Below are positions 8,961-17,221 of a DNA stretch of 32,535 nucleotides, in pieces. Below the pieces are notes generated by a model. That model was given only the letters and a program-made list of their open reading frames with translations, made no database searches and was not told the DNA's origin. The stretch's first letter is position 1. Each line of letters starts with the position of its first letter. The translations under genes were made by a program, and so were the position numbers. The stretch is from Bacillota bacterium. GTDB lineage: Bacteria; Bacillota; Dethiobacteria; DTU022; UBA8154. The stretch is from assembly GCA_012518675.1 (NCBI GenBank), contig JAAYRR010000055.1:1-32535 (forward strand), given 5' to 3'.

Positions 8961-8990
8961 GGGGAAGCAAAAAATATTTTTTGCTTCCCC
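8961..8990 (+). terminator. Intrinsic terminator, possibly acting on both strands
   Basis: A perfect palindrome: GGGGAAGCAAAAAA at 8961-8974, a TA centre, and the complementary arm to 8990, followed by TATTTTCATA. It begins 28 bases after the stop codon at 8932. The A-tract on one arm and T-tract on the other give it terminator character in both directions. Confidence 0.75.
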
Positions 8991-9009
8991 TATTTTCATA
9001 TTTAACTAT

Positions 9010-9041
9010 GGCATAGGCATACAAAGGCATAGGCATACAAA
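9010..9041 (+). repeat. Exact 16-bp tandem duplication
   Basis: GGCATAGGCATACAAA at 9010-9025 is repeated without change at 9026-9041. It lies in the non-coding gap between the terminator at 8961-8990 and the MBL-fold gene. Each unit also carries the shorter repeat GGCATA. It looks like a slippage duplication; no function is evident. Confidence 0.85.
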
Positions 9042-9128
9042 ACAATGCAGTGTTTCCCTATGGGGTGTGCCGCTGTTTCAGTTTGCGGTTTAAGCGCTGC
9101 CTGATAAAAAATAAAGGGTGGCTTGATT

Positions 9129-10166
9129 ATGATTGAAAAAATTTTACCTGGAATTTTTAGAATTGAATTGCCCCTGCCCGATCTTTCCCTGCAGGCAGTG
9201 AATACTTATCTGCTTAAGGGCAAGAAGCGCAGCCTGTTGATAGATTCAGGCATGAACAGGCCGGAATGTAAAAAAGCCCTGAATAATGCTCTTCAGGAAT
9301 TGGATATAAAGTTAAAGGATGTTGATTTTTTTATTACCCACCTGCATGAAGATCATTTTGGCCTGGCCCCCGAAATGGCTGCCGCGTCCTCTAAAATCTA
9401 TATTAACGCCCCGGAGGCTGCTTTTTGGGGGGTTCCCGGCAGGTGGAAGGAAGGTTTTGCCCACGGTAAAAGAAACGGTTTTCCGGCAGCAGAAGTAGAC
9501 AGGTTTATTCGGGAAACGCCGGAATTTTTAAAAAACCTGCCCTTGGAAGAAATGAAAGGCGCTGTGGAGGCCTACACACAGCAAAAGGCCCCCCGGGGCC
9601 GCATACAGATCTGCGGTGAAGGTGAAACTTTTAATATTGGGGCTTATTCCTTGCAGACCATAATGACGCCCGGCCATTCCAGCGGGCATCTTTGCCTTTA
9701 TGAACCGCAGCAAAAACTTCTTTTTGCCGGGGATCATATTTTGGAAACAATTACGCCGGCAATTTTTCTTTGGCCGGGAGAAGATCGCAACCCCCTGCGG
9801 GAGTATTTAGCCAGTCTTGATAAGGTGGCCGCCTTGGATGTTAATCTTGTTTTGCCCGGGCACCGCCGGCCTTTTAAAGATCACTTTGGCCGGGTTTTAG
9901 AGTTAAAAAAACACCACCTGCAAAGGGAACATGAAATTGCATCTGTTCTGAATACAGACGGCGGGGGCGGCAAAAATGCCCTAAAAATTGCCTCCCGGGT
10001 AAGCTGGAACATCCCCCCACCCTGGGAACAATTTACAATGGAATTAAAATGGATGGCCTTGGCAGAAACGCTCGCACATTTAAAATTTATGGAATACCAA
10101 AAAAGGGTTACAAGCAAGCTTTTGGGGGACGGCATAGAATACTATTATTACGTGCCGAAGGCATAA
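9129..10166 (+). CDS. MBL-fold metallohydrolase
   Basis: A 345-residue protein of the metallo-beta-lactamase fold. The metal motif is HLHEDH (His71, His73, Asp75, His76), with further ligands at His183 (TPGHSSGH), Asp202 (FAGDH) and His245 (LPGHRRP), so a two-metal site looks complete. The C-terminal stretch after 250 is helical and could form the winged-helix tail found in LACTB2/glyoxalase II-like members. Substrates in this family include thioesters, RNA and phosphodiesters, and cannot be chosen here. The ATG at 9129 is preferred to the TTG at 9123 because AAGGGTGG lies seven bases upstream of it. There is no signal peptide, so it is cytoplasmic. The RemA-like gene follows 86 bases downstream on the same strand. 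Confidence 0.9.
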   Translation: MIEKILPGIFRIELPLPDLSLQAVNTYLLKGKKRSLLIDSGMNRPECKKALNNALQELDIKLKDVDFFITHLHEDHFGLAPEMAAASSKIYINAPEAAFWGVPGRWKEGFAHGKRNGFPAAEVDRFIRETPEFLKNLPLEEMKGAVEAYTQQKAPRGRIQICGEGETFNIGAYSLQTIMTPGHSSGHLCLYEPQQKLLFAGDHILETITPAIFLWPGEDRNPLREYLASLDKVAALDVNLVLPGHRRPFKDHFGRVLELKKHHLQREHEIASVLNTDGGGGKNALKIASRVSWNIPPPWEQFTMELKWMALAETLAHLKFMEYQKRVTSKLLGDGIEYYYYVPKA

Positions 10167-10252
10167 TTTGTTGGTTTGCGGCAGGTCGGCAAAATTATTG
10201 TCAGCGGTCTGTCGTCTGTTTTTTTAATTATGATCAAAAGGAGGAAAATTGG

Positions 10253-10621
10253 ATGGAAATCAGGGAACAAGTGATTGTCCCCTTAGGCTACGGTAAATTT
10301 GTAAGGTCTGACAAGGTTATTGCCCTGGAGCCCATTGAAGACAACAGGGGGCCTGGACGGCGCACCAAGGTTTATGTTGAACAGATGCCCAATCCTCTTA
10401 TCGCCTCGCGGACAGAACATGCAATTTTGAAAAACATCGTCCAAACCCCCCAGGAAATATTAGAGGCTACTGCTGCCCTGGAATTACTGCAAGACCTGCT
10501 GGATGACATTGAACAGGTGGGGCCAATGTTGCGGAAAAGCATCAAAAAAGAAGCCACCCTGGATTTGGATCTGTTTGAATTAAAGATTAAGGAAATATTG
10601 GATCAGACAGAGTGGGAATAA
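10253..10621 (+). CDS. RemA/DUF370-like small protein with C-terminal extension
   Basis: A 122-residue protein starting at the ATG at 10253, just after AAGGAGG. The larger open frame upstream is not supported. The first 60 residues follow the pattern of RemA (DUF370), a ring-forming DNA-binding regulator of biofilm matrix genes in Bacillus. LGYGKFVRSDKVIALEP (11-27) corresponds to the GFGN-V-NRIIAIVSP segment, and GRRTKVYVEQM (35-45) corresponds to the YGRRTRAVIIM segment that carries the DNA-contacting arginines. RemA ends near residue 90; here an acidic, helical tail (about 62-122, QEILEATAALELLQDLLDDIE) is added. The match is from memory of the family pattern, so it is tentative. A DNA-binding or scaffold role is inference. 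It may be co-transcribed with the MBL gene. Confidence 0.6.
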   Translation: MEIREQVIVPLGYGKFVRSDKVIALEPIEDNRGPGRRTKVYVEQMPNPLIASRTEHAILKNIVQTPQEILEATAALELLQDLLDDIEQVGPMLRKSIKKEATLDLDLFELKIKEILDQTEWE

Positions 10622-11062
10622 ACTGTTCTTGCGGCCCGGGAAATGTTTAAAGGCAGATGACATCTCCGGGAATTTTTAAAAAATAGGACAAGCACATGCG
10701 CAGGCCGTGCTGTTTCCTTTTTATGGTTTCCAAAAAAATTAACATTTTTGATAAAAATGCTTATAATACATTGATGGCTGAATTTTCTTCATATTTACAA
10801 TATATTGGGAATAACCTATTACTAATACTTTAAATGCCACTTTTTGATAAAGTGTTTTTGCAAAGGTAATTGCTAAGGGGGCCCCTGTGCCTAAAATTGT
10901 CAGGCATGTTATTCCAACCCAAATATTCAGATAATTCTTACAACAAGCTGCGGTAAAGATCAGGACCCAGGGGCCCCGTGGGGTTGAATGAAAGGGGTGG
11001 TAGTTTTCAGGAAATTTTTTAGTTGAAGGCAACAAAATTTAGAGAAAGGAGAGATCAATATT
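10622..11062. other. 441-base gap with inverted repeats upstream of the symporter operon
   Basis: No gene is supported. A weak hairpin (AGCAC at 10691-10695 with GTGCT at 10707-10711, then a T-rich run) may end transcription of the RemA-like gene. Further on, GGGGCCCCTG at 10878-10887 is the exact inverse of CAGGGGCCCC at 10968-10977. Between them, TGCCT and AGGCA (about 10887-10905) can pair. The stretch might be a structured leader of the symporter mRNA or an operator region. No known riboswitch core was recognised. A hydrophobic minus-strand frame (10739-11035) has no start signal. Confidence 0.45.
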
Positions 11063-11161
11063 ATGTCCAGTGGATGGTTTGCTTGGTGGTGCGTGGGAAT
11101 TGCCAGTATTATTTTTACCCTCGCAGGGACGATCTTAACGATTGCGAGGTGGAAAGAATGA
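11063..11161 (+). CDS. 32-residue membrane protein, symporter small accessory protein-like
   Basis: A short gene that overlaps the symporter start. ATG at 11063 follows AGAAAGGAGAG, and TGA at 11159-11161 overlaps the symporter ATG at 11158 as ATGA, so the two are translationally coupled. The product begins MSSGWFAWWCVGIASIIF and ends TIARWKE: one membrane helix and a short positively charged end. Small one-helix proteins encoded just before sodium:solute symporters are a known arrangement in Firmicutes (annotated as symporter small accessory proteins, as I recall). The tryptophans at the N-terminus and the W-K end fit that group. It would sit in the membrane beside the symporter, possibly aiding folding or stability. 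Confidence 0.75.
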   Translation: MSSGWFAWWCVGIASIIFTLAGTILTIARWKE

Positions 11162-12726
11162 CAGCAATACCGGAGTTGACTGCGGCTTATACAATAGCTG
11201 CTATTGCCGGTTTGGGCGGGATGCTTGTTTTTTGTTTTATTTTGGGGTTGGTTGCCCGGCGCCGTGCCTCCTCCTATGATACCTACATGGTTGGGAAACG
11301 GGAAATGGGACCGTTTATTACCGGTTGCGCCATTTCTTCAACTTACCTAAGTGGTTGGGCAACCATGGGTATGATGGGGATCACCTATGCTGTAGGGTGG
11401 TCGGGGATGTGGTTTGCAGGGGTATGGACAATTTTTGGCATAGTCCCCACAATTTTTCTTGCTGCACGCAAGCTCAGTGATTTCAGTGCACGTAACAACA
11501 CCCGTACCTTGGGTGATATTGCCCGGGTACGCTATGACAGCAAGATAGCTTCTACTTTTGTGGCGACAGCAATGGCCTTGATGATGTTTGCTTATGCGGT
11601 CGGCCAACTGAAGGCTGCCGGCACCCTGTGGTATGCCGTTACCGGCCTTTCGCCTTTTTGGTGCCTGCTTTTTGCAGTGCTTGTCGTGCTGGTGTATCTG
11701 ATTATCGGTGGTTACACTGCTACACAGTGGGCCATGGGTTTTCAGGGTATCCTTTTAGGCATTGCCTGTTTTGTTTTGGGGATTTTAGCTTTGAAGTTTG
11801 TTGGCGGTGCCGGGGCTATGGAAGCGCGTTTGGCTGCAGAAGACCCCAACCTGTTAATGTTGGTCCGTCCCGATCTGCCGCGGGTTGGTACAAATCAGCT
11901 GTTTTCCGATATGATCGGTGTCAGTTCCACCCTCCTTCTTTTCTTCAGCATGAGTACCGGGATGCCCCATAACGTGGCCCGTTTTCTGGGAATGAGGCAG
12001 ATGAAGAAGAAGATGGATTTTATCTGGTTAATTCTGCCGGTTTTTGCGATAGCCGGTTTCCCCATTATGCTTAACGCCGTTACCGGTTTATGTGCACGGG
12101 CTACTTTTGGCACGGCACTCTTCGATATCCTGCCCTGGAAAGGTGATCTGGCAGCACCCTTTATGGCGATGGCAGCCGGGGGTGTGGGCATGTCTACCTT
12201 ATATGTTACCGGTGTTTTTGCAGCAACCTTATCCACCTTTTCCGGCATGATTTTGATTATTGCCGGTAATATTGCCAACGATATCATCGGCACCTGGTCG
12301 CCAAATATTTCTCCCCGGTCACTTTTATTGCTCAACCGTATTCTATTAGTCCCGGTAGCCCTTGTACCTTTCATTTGGACACTCTACAATCCCCCGGAAC
12401 TTCTTGCCTTGCTCACCGGTCAGGCCGCGGCCGGCTTTGGCGGCATGTTTCTGCCGACAATTACCCTTGGTCTTTGGTGGAGACGGGCGACCAAAGAAGG
12501 CGCTATAGCCTGTGTTACCTATGGGCTTCTAACGACGATTCTATTTTCCTACCTGGTTGGTAAAAACATCATGGGTATGGGCTGGGCAATTTGGTTGATC
12601 GTGCTTGGTTCCCTGATTTGTTATGTGGTGGGCAGTCTTCTTTCCAAGCCCCTGCCCAAGGAAAAGTTGGATGAAATCCTGGGCCCTGTAGCCCCGGCAA
12701 AAGGTGCTACCGTTTCAGCCGAATAA
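11158..12726 (+). CDS. Sodium:solute symporter family protein
   Basis: A 522-residue membrane protein with about 13 helices, belonging to the SSS family (PanF/ActP/PutP type). Typical segments are YDTYMVGKREMGPFITGCAI (about 43-62), GWATMGMMGITYAVGW and a long hydrophobic core ending in a charged cytoplasmic tail. It would import an organic acid, amino acid or vitamin with sodium; the substrate is not readable. The open frame begins at 11023, but the ATG at 11158 is chosen because it overlaps the stop of the preceding small protein and the upstream residues are not membrane-like. A large hairpin 30 bases downstream ends the operon. Confidence 0.92.
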   Translation: MTAIPELTAAYTIAAIAGLGGMLVFCFILGLVARRRASSYDTYMVGKREMGPFITGCAISSTYLSGWATMGMMGITYAVGWSGMWFAGVWTIFGIVPTIFLAARKLSDFSARNNTRTLGDIARVRYDSKIASTFVATAMALMMFAYAVGQLKAAGTLWYAVTGLSPFWCLLFAVLVVLVYLIIGGYTATQWAMGFQGILLGIACFVLGILALKFVGGAGAMEARLAAEDPNLLMLVRPDLPRVGTNQLFSDMIGVSSTLLLFFSMSTGMPHNVARFLGMRQMKKKMDFIWLILPVFAIAGFPIMLNAVTGLCARATFGTALFDILPWKGDLAAPFMAMAAGGVGMSTLYVTGVFAATLSTFSGMILIIAGNIANDIIGTWSPNISPRSLLLLNRILLVPVALVPFIWTLYNPPELLALLTGQAAAGFGGMFLPTITLGLWWRRATKEGAIACVTYGLLTTILFSYLVGKNIMGMGWAIWLIVLGSLICYVVGSLLSKPLPKEKLDEILGPVAPAKGATVSAE

Positions 12727-12755
12727 GTTTATTTTTTCAAAAATCCTGATAAGCT

Positions 12756-12816
12756 GAAAAGCAGTTCCCCTGTTTGCAGGTTGATATATTCTGCCGGACA
12801 GGAAGAACTGCTTTTC
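12756..12816 (+). terminator. Long hairpin, probable transcription terminator
   Basis: GAAAAGCAGTTC at 12756-12767 pairs perfectly with GAACTGCTTTTC at 12805-12816. A further five pairs (CCTGT/ACAGG) extend it after an internal loop. It lies 29 bases after the symporter stop and before the convergent DHHW gene. The T-run after it is poor, so it may serve as a mRNA 3' stabiliser or work on both strands. Confidence 0.6.
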
Positions 12817-12926
12817 TGCATTTACATTAGTTTGTGCCGTGTTAAGGCCATTAAAAATATCATCTGACTGGCAAGGCTTCAGCCCTTTTTAACAACGCTT
12901 TTGTTGGTTATATTTTTACATGGTTT

Positions 12927-14072
12927 TTAGCTTTTGGGCAGGATTTTGCGTATGGCAGGATATCCGGCAAAAGAAAGGGCGTTGTAAACAAACAGTATTT
13001 CGTTTAACCCATATTGCTTAACATAGCCCTGCAGGGATGTGTTGAAGTGGCGCAGATCGATGACATGCATTTCATCATAATGGTTGGCGAAAAAAGGGAG
13101 CAGGCAGTTGGCATAAGAATCCTTGACCACGAGCAGCCTGCGGCCGGTTTGGTTTTGTACATTAATTCTGACTAGGGCATGGTTGCCGTCCAAAAAAACT
13201 GCATATTTGTCTTTTTGTAATAAATGTTCTTTGGCATACAGGCTTTGGTCTGTCTTTTTTTCATTCACGTACTCAACCCGGCAAGAAAAATTTCTCTTTG
13301 GTTTAAAAAGCTGGACAACATCAGGCAGTATAAAGCGATGGCCGCTTTTTGCATGCAGTGTGCCATAAAAATCGCTGCTAACCTGTTCGATGGTAAAATC
13401 ATTTATATCCAAAGGTTTATAATCTAAAAGGGGCCCTGCTTCCCGGTAGGCATAATATGCCCCCCGGGTTGTCCAGTGGTGGTCTGTTTTATAATAAATG
13501 TATTCCTGCCGGTGCGCGGCTAAGGCAGGGCCGGTATCAATAAATTTAATTTTGGGTGAAAGCAGTTTCTTGGTTGAAATATACTGATCATTTACGGGGT
13601 GGGGTGCTACAAAATGCGGCAGTTTGTCGGCTAAAACCTGAACAGAAGATGGCGCTAAAAGGAAATAAACCTTGGCGGGGATGTTTGCTGCAAAGCGGTT
13701 GACAGCATCAATGTTTTCTGCCAACAGGGCTGCATCAAGCTTCCCCGGTTTCTGCAGCAGGTAACCTTCCCGGCCGAAGTAGACGCCATTATTATCTTTT
13801 TTTTGTAAAATTAGTTCAGCAGCAGATTTAAGGCTGACCCACATATCCCGGTAGGCAAATTGATCGGCAACATAATTTTCAACAGCCGAACCGAATTTGC
13901 CAGAGATTAGATTGTCCCACGAAAAGGCCGGTTTTTTTTGCAGCATACGATTTTCTGTTTCTGAAAAAGCCTGGTCAGGCAACAATATAAACAGCAATGC
14001 AAAACTGGTTAAAAAGACTATTAATATGACTGTTAAAATTTTGTTGAAAAGATGCAAGCGATCATCCCCCAT
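12927..14072 (-). CDS. DHHW-family (AlgJ/AlgX-like) glycan acetylation protein
   Basis: A 381-residue protein with one N-terminal membrane anchor (about 12-34). The signature YKTDHHWTTRGAYYAY (about 194-209) is the DHHW motif that names the family, and it matches the SGNH-like catalytic region of AlgJ/AlgX. LLVVKDSYANCLLPF near 315-329 supplies the GDS-like serine block in the order seen in AlgX-type proteins. Such proteins take acyl groups exported by an MBOAT partner and place them on extracellular polysaccharide. The MBOAT gene lies 14 bases upstream in the same operon, which supports this pairing. The start ATG at 14072 follows AAAAAGGG. The acceptor glycan is not known. Confidence 0.88.
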   Translation of the reverse strand: MGDDRLHLFNKILTVILIVFLTSFALLFILLPDQAFSETENRMLQKKPAFSWDNLISGKFGSAVENYVADQFAYRDMWVSLKSAAELILQKKDNNGVYFGREGYLLQKPGKLDAALLAENIDAVNRFAANIPAKVYFLLAPSSVQVLADKLPHFVAPHPVNDQYISTKKLLSPKIKFIDTGPALAAHRQEYIYYKTDHHWTTRGAYYAYREAGPLLDYKPLDINDFTIEQVSSDFYGTLHAKSGHRFILPDVVQLFKPKRNFSCRVEYVNEKKTDQSLYAKEHLLQKDKYAVFLDGNHALVRINVQNQTGRRLLVVKDSYANCLLPFFANHYDEMHVIDLRHFNTSLQGYVKQYGLNEILFVYNALSFAGYPAIRKILPKS

Positions 14073-14086
14073 TTATTGGGCCCTTT

Positions 14087-15493
14087 TTAAAAACGAAAAT
14101 ATAAAAACGGGTTATAGGTTGTGTCAACTAAATATGCAGTGGAGAAAATCAGGATCAACAGGCAGGCTAGCACAGCCGCTAGCTTGTAGCATGTTGCAGA
14201 TTTTTTAAGTAATTTTTGGTGAAGGTTTTTAATATAGGGTACAGAGGCCCATATAGAGATGAAAATTAACGCAGCCTGGGTATAAAAATAGTAAAGCGTC
14301 TGCCTATCAAAAAAACCACTGTTATTTATGCCGAGCAGGGCCTGTATAAATTGAAAACCGGCAGGTAAATGATCAAAAGCAAATAGCACCCAGCCGAAAA
14401 GTATCAGCAAAATGGTATAAAAATGACGGACGAAACGGGGTGCCCCGTGCAGCCATTTTAAAAGGAAGGCTTTTTCCAGGGCCAAAATAAAGCCGTAGTA
14501 GAGCCCCCAACAGACAAAATTCCAGCTGGCCCCGTGCCATAGCCCGGTTAAAAACCAGACGATGAACAGGTTTCTGTAAAGCAGCGCCTTGCCGGAGCGG
14601 TTTCCCCCTAAGGGAATGTAAACATATTCCCGGAACCAGGTTCCAAGGGAGATATGCCAGCGCCGCCAGAATTCAGTAATATTTTGGGAGATATAGGGAT
14701 AATTGAAGTTTTCCGGGAATGTAAAGCCAAACATCTGACCCAAACCGACGGCCATATCAGAATAACCGCTAAAATCAAGATAGATCTGTAAAGCGAAGGC
14801 GATAATTCCCAACCAAGCTGTGCAGGTAGTCAGTTCAAGGGGGGGAATATGTTGAATTTGTGACCATAAAAGACCGATGTTGTTTGCAAGCAGTACCTTT
14901 TTGCCCAACCCGGCTACAAAACGCCATACGCCGGTTCCAAAACTGGCAAACCCCTCCTTTCTTTGTACCAACTGTGCAGAAATTGTTTGGTACCTTATAA
15001 TGGGGCCGGCGATCAGTTGCGGGAATAGCGCAATATAAGTGCCGAAGGCCATGAAGTTTCGTTGGGCAGTTGCCTTGCCGCGGTAAACATCAACGATGTA
15101 AGACAGGGCCTGGAAGGTGTAAAAGGAGATACCGATCGGCAGCGGCAGGTCTAGGCCTGTGAAAGAGGTACCCTGCAGGTTATTGACAATTTGTAAAATA
15201 AAGTCATAATATTTAAAAAAACCCAAAAGCCCGGCGTTAATGACAACGACAAAAAAAAGGGCCGGCCGGGTAATTTTTTTATTGTTGCGGTGGCCTTCAA
15301 TTAGCAGCCCAAACGCAAAGTTAATAACAATGGAAAAAAACATTAAAAAAATATAGAGGGGTTCCCCCCAGGCATAGAATATTAAACTGCCAATAAACAA
15401 GATAAAATTTCTCAGGCGGTACGGAACCAAAAAGTAAATTAAAAGGATCAGGGGCAGAAAAACAAAAAGAAAAAACAAGCTGCTAAAGACCAT
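14087..15493 (-). CDS. MBOAT O-acyltransferase (AlgI/DltB-like)
   Basis: A 468-residue multi-pass membrane protein of the MBOAT family, the AlgI branch. The start MVFSSLFFLFVFLPL and the segments YPYISQNITEFWRRWHISLG (266-285) and WFLTGLWHGASWNF (313-326) are diagnostic. His320 is the conserved catalytic histidine and His280 the second conserved one. MBOAT proteins move an acyl group, usually acetyl, across the cytoplasmic membrane for transfer to a cell-wall or secreted polymer. Absence of dlt genes nearby and the DHHW partner point to polysaccharide O-acetylation rather than D-alanylation of teichoic acid. AAAGGACAGG precedes the ATG at 15493. Confidence 0.95.
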   Translation of the reverse strand: MVFSSLFFLFVFLPLILLIYFLVPYRLRNFILFIGSLIFYAWGEPLYIFLMFFSIVINFAFGLLIEGHRNNKKITRPALFFVVVINAGLLGFFKYYDFILQIVNNLQGTSFTGLDLPLPIGISFYTFQALSYIVDVYRGKATAQRNFMAFGTYIALFPQLIAGPIIRYQTISAQLVQRKEGFASFGTGVWRFVAGLGKKVLLANNIGLLWSQIQHIPPLELTTCTAWLGIIAFALQIYLDFSGYSDMAVGLGQMFGFTFPENFNYPYISQNITEFWRRWHISLGTWFREYVYIPLGGNRSGKALLYRNLFIVWFLTGLWHGASWNFVCWGLYYGFILALEKAFLLKWLHGAPRFVRHFYTILLILFGWVLFAFDHLPAGFQFIQALLGINNSGFFDRQTLYYFYTQAALIFISIWASVPYIKNLHQKLLKKSATCYKLAAVLACLLILIFSTAYLVDTTYNPFLYFRF

Positions 15494-15520
15494 TGTATCC
15501 TGTCCTTTATTTCTGCATGT

Positions 15521-16045
15521 TTATTTTAAGAATGTATCCCAGACCTTTTTTACATCTTCGTTATGATTCGAAACGCAGACGATCACATATTTACCTTTAA
15601 CTGCAATAAAGGGGTCTTTTAACTTGGGCAGTTCTGCCGGCAGGTAATCTTCAAAACCAGTTATTTGGTTTGCAAGGCGTTCCCGGGCAGCCGTTTCAAT
15701 TTCCTGTGCGGCCTCATTATCAACAGCTTCAAAAACAGCGATCTCCTCCGCAGTGGCGCCGGTACTGACATACACCTGCTGTTGTACCACATTAGCTGTG
15801 GGTATTTGGTAGATGGCAGCGATCATTTCTGCACTGATTGCCGTCAGGGTGTCTTGGAAGGCAATTGTTTCCCGCAGTGTATCGGCACATTCTTCGACGT
15901 TTAAGGTTAAGTCTTCACCGGCAGGCCGGGTGCTGCAGCCTGGCAGTACTGTGACGGTTGTAAAAAATATCAACAACAGCATCAGCAGGGGTAAGCGCAG
16001 TAAGCGCTGCGTGTTTTCCGGGAAGGATCGCTCCCGTCTGTTCAT
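15521..16045 (-). CDS. DUF4358-type lipoprotein
   Basis: A 174-residue exported lipoprotein. The signal peptide has lipobox LPGC with Cys37. The mature part (LTLNVEECADTLRETIAFQD and YQIPTANVVQQQVYVSTGATAEEIAVFEAV) matches the DUF4358 pattern, a small domain very often encoded next to AlgI/DHHW genes in Firmicutes. The molecular role is not established. From context it should assist the acylation complex on the outer face of the membrane. It lies 27 bases from both neighbours, consistent with one transcript. The start ATG at 16045 follows GGGAGAG. Confidence 0.82.
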   Translation of the reverse strand: MNRRERSFPENTQRLLRLPLLMLLLIFFTTVTVLPGCSTRPAGEDLTLNVEECADTLRETIAFQDTLTAISAEMIAAIYQIPTANVVQQQVYVSTGATAEEIAVFEAVDNEAAQEIETAARERLANQITGFEDYLPAELPKLKDPFIAVKGKYVIVCVSNHNEDVKKVWDTFLK

Positions 16046-16071
16046 TGTTTATACACTCTCCCGTTAAAATA

Positions 16072-17151
16072 TTAGGGCAAGATATAGTGTTGCCTAAGAT
16101 AACCCAACCAAAGATCGCAATAAGCTTTCTGCAGGTGAATTCCATCAGTGGTTGCTTCACCGGCCAGATTTCCTTCCGGATCGGCAACACATTGCGCAAC
16201 GTCCAGGTAATAAAGTTCTTTTTCTGCAGCCATCTGTTGAATCAACCCATTATACTTTTCTATGTTGATGTTGTTATAAATTGCATCGTTTTTGGATCGC
16301 TCTTCGGAAACGGGGAGCAGGGATTGGACGTAGATTTGGGCCTGGGGCGCAATGTTTTTGATTTCATCAATGGCTTCACCATATCTTTTAATAAACAGAT
16401 CACTGTAAGCCCAGCCCAGTTCGTTGATGCCCAGCATGATATAGACCTTCCGGAACGGTGTTTGGGTTAACGCTTCGATAATAGTCATTTTTTTGCCACT
16501 GTTATTTACAATAAATTCCTTGGTCAGGATTGTATCCACCTTCAAACCTTTGGCGGTATAATACGTTGCCTCTTCCGGGCCGCTAAAGATTTTAAAACCT
16601 TCTGTACGGGAATCACCGATAAAAACAGCATCTTTAAAGTAATCGTCAGGCACGGCAGCACCTGCTGCCGGCACAGGTTTGTGATAATCGTACCCGTTTT
16701 TTTCAGGATCCCGGGGGGGTGTGACTGGAACTTGATCTCCGGGGCCGGGGGCATTGTATTCCCCTTTCCCTGCGGGCTGCGCGTGGGGCGGTGGGGTCGT
16801 GGTTTGTGCCCGTTCCCCAGGGTTACCGGCTTCATATACCCCTTTTTCAGGGGGCTGCGTGGCAGGCGGGGGTTTTACAGATACAGGGGGGGCAGGCCTG
16901 CCTGCATCTGTAGCTGATGAAGGTGCGCCGGTTTGTTCTGCAGGTGGGTAGGCCGCCTGGTTTACCGGGGGAAGGTTGTTCCCCGGGGGAACATTAACAC
17001 CGGCGTTGTGGGTATAACCGGGACGCAAAATGGTAATAAGGGCGATTATAAGAAAAAACAGGGCAACCAGTTGGGAAAAATGGGATCGCCGCAAGAAACG
17101 TTGTAACCTGTTTTTTGGTTTTAACTGTATTCTGTAATCTTTGTTTGCCAT
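16072..17151 (-). CDS. Membrane-anchored SGNH/GDSL hydrolase
   Basis: A 359-residue protein with a short basic N-terminus, one membrane helix (27-43), a proline-rich extracellular linker (about 50-165) and a C-terminal SGNH domain. Catalytic blocks are GDSRTEG (179-185, Ser181), GINE (241-244) and DGIHL (336-340, Asp336 and His339). SGNH proteins beside MBOAT genes act as acetyltransferases or esterases on cell-surface glycans. The linker holds about two and a half imperfect repeats: EKGVYEAGNPG at 102-112, GKGEYNAPGPG at 128-138, EKNGYDYHKP at 150-159. It is the first gene of the O-acylation operon and faces the two-component operon across a shared regulatory region. The start is the ATG at 17151; its ribosome binding site (AAAGGAA) is rather far upstream. 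Confidence 0.88.
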   Translation of the reverse strand: MANKDYRIQLKPKNRLQRFLRRSHFSQLVALFFLIIALITILRPGYTHNAGVNVPPGNNLPPVNQAAYPPAEQTGAPSSATDAGRPAPPVSVKPPPATQPPEKGVYEAGNPGERAQTTTPPPHAQPAGKGEYNAPGPGDQVPVTPPRDPEKNGYDYHKPVPAAGAAVPDDYFKDAVFIGDSRTEGFKIFSGPEEATYYTAKGLKVDTILTKEFIVNNSGKKMTIIEALTQTPFRKVYIMLGINELGWAYSDLFIKRYGEAIDEIKNIAPQAQIYVQSLLPVSEERSKNDAIYNNINIEKYNGLIQQMAAEKELYYLDVAQCVADPEGNLAGEATTDGIHLQKAYCDLWLGYLRQHYILP

Positions 17152-17221
17152 TGCTGGAAACGTTCCTTTCCCGGGCCATAATATTCCTGTTCCAGGGCAT
17201 TGAATTTATTTTACTGTGATC

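Noticed and set aside
10049-10252. Upstream extension of the RemA-like frame
   Set aside because: It overlaps the end of the MBL gene in another frame, while the ATG at 10253 has AAGGAGG directly upstream.
10739-11035. Hydrophobic 98-codon minus-strand frame
   Set aside because: Starts at TTG with no ribosome binding site, is not related to any family I know, and overlaps the probable leader of the symporter operon. A decayed membrane gene cannot be excluded.
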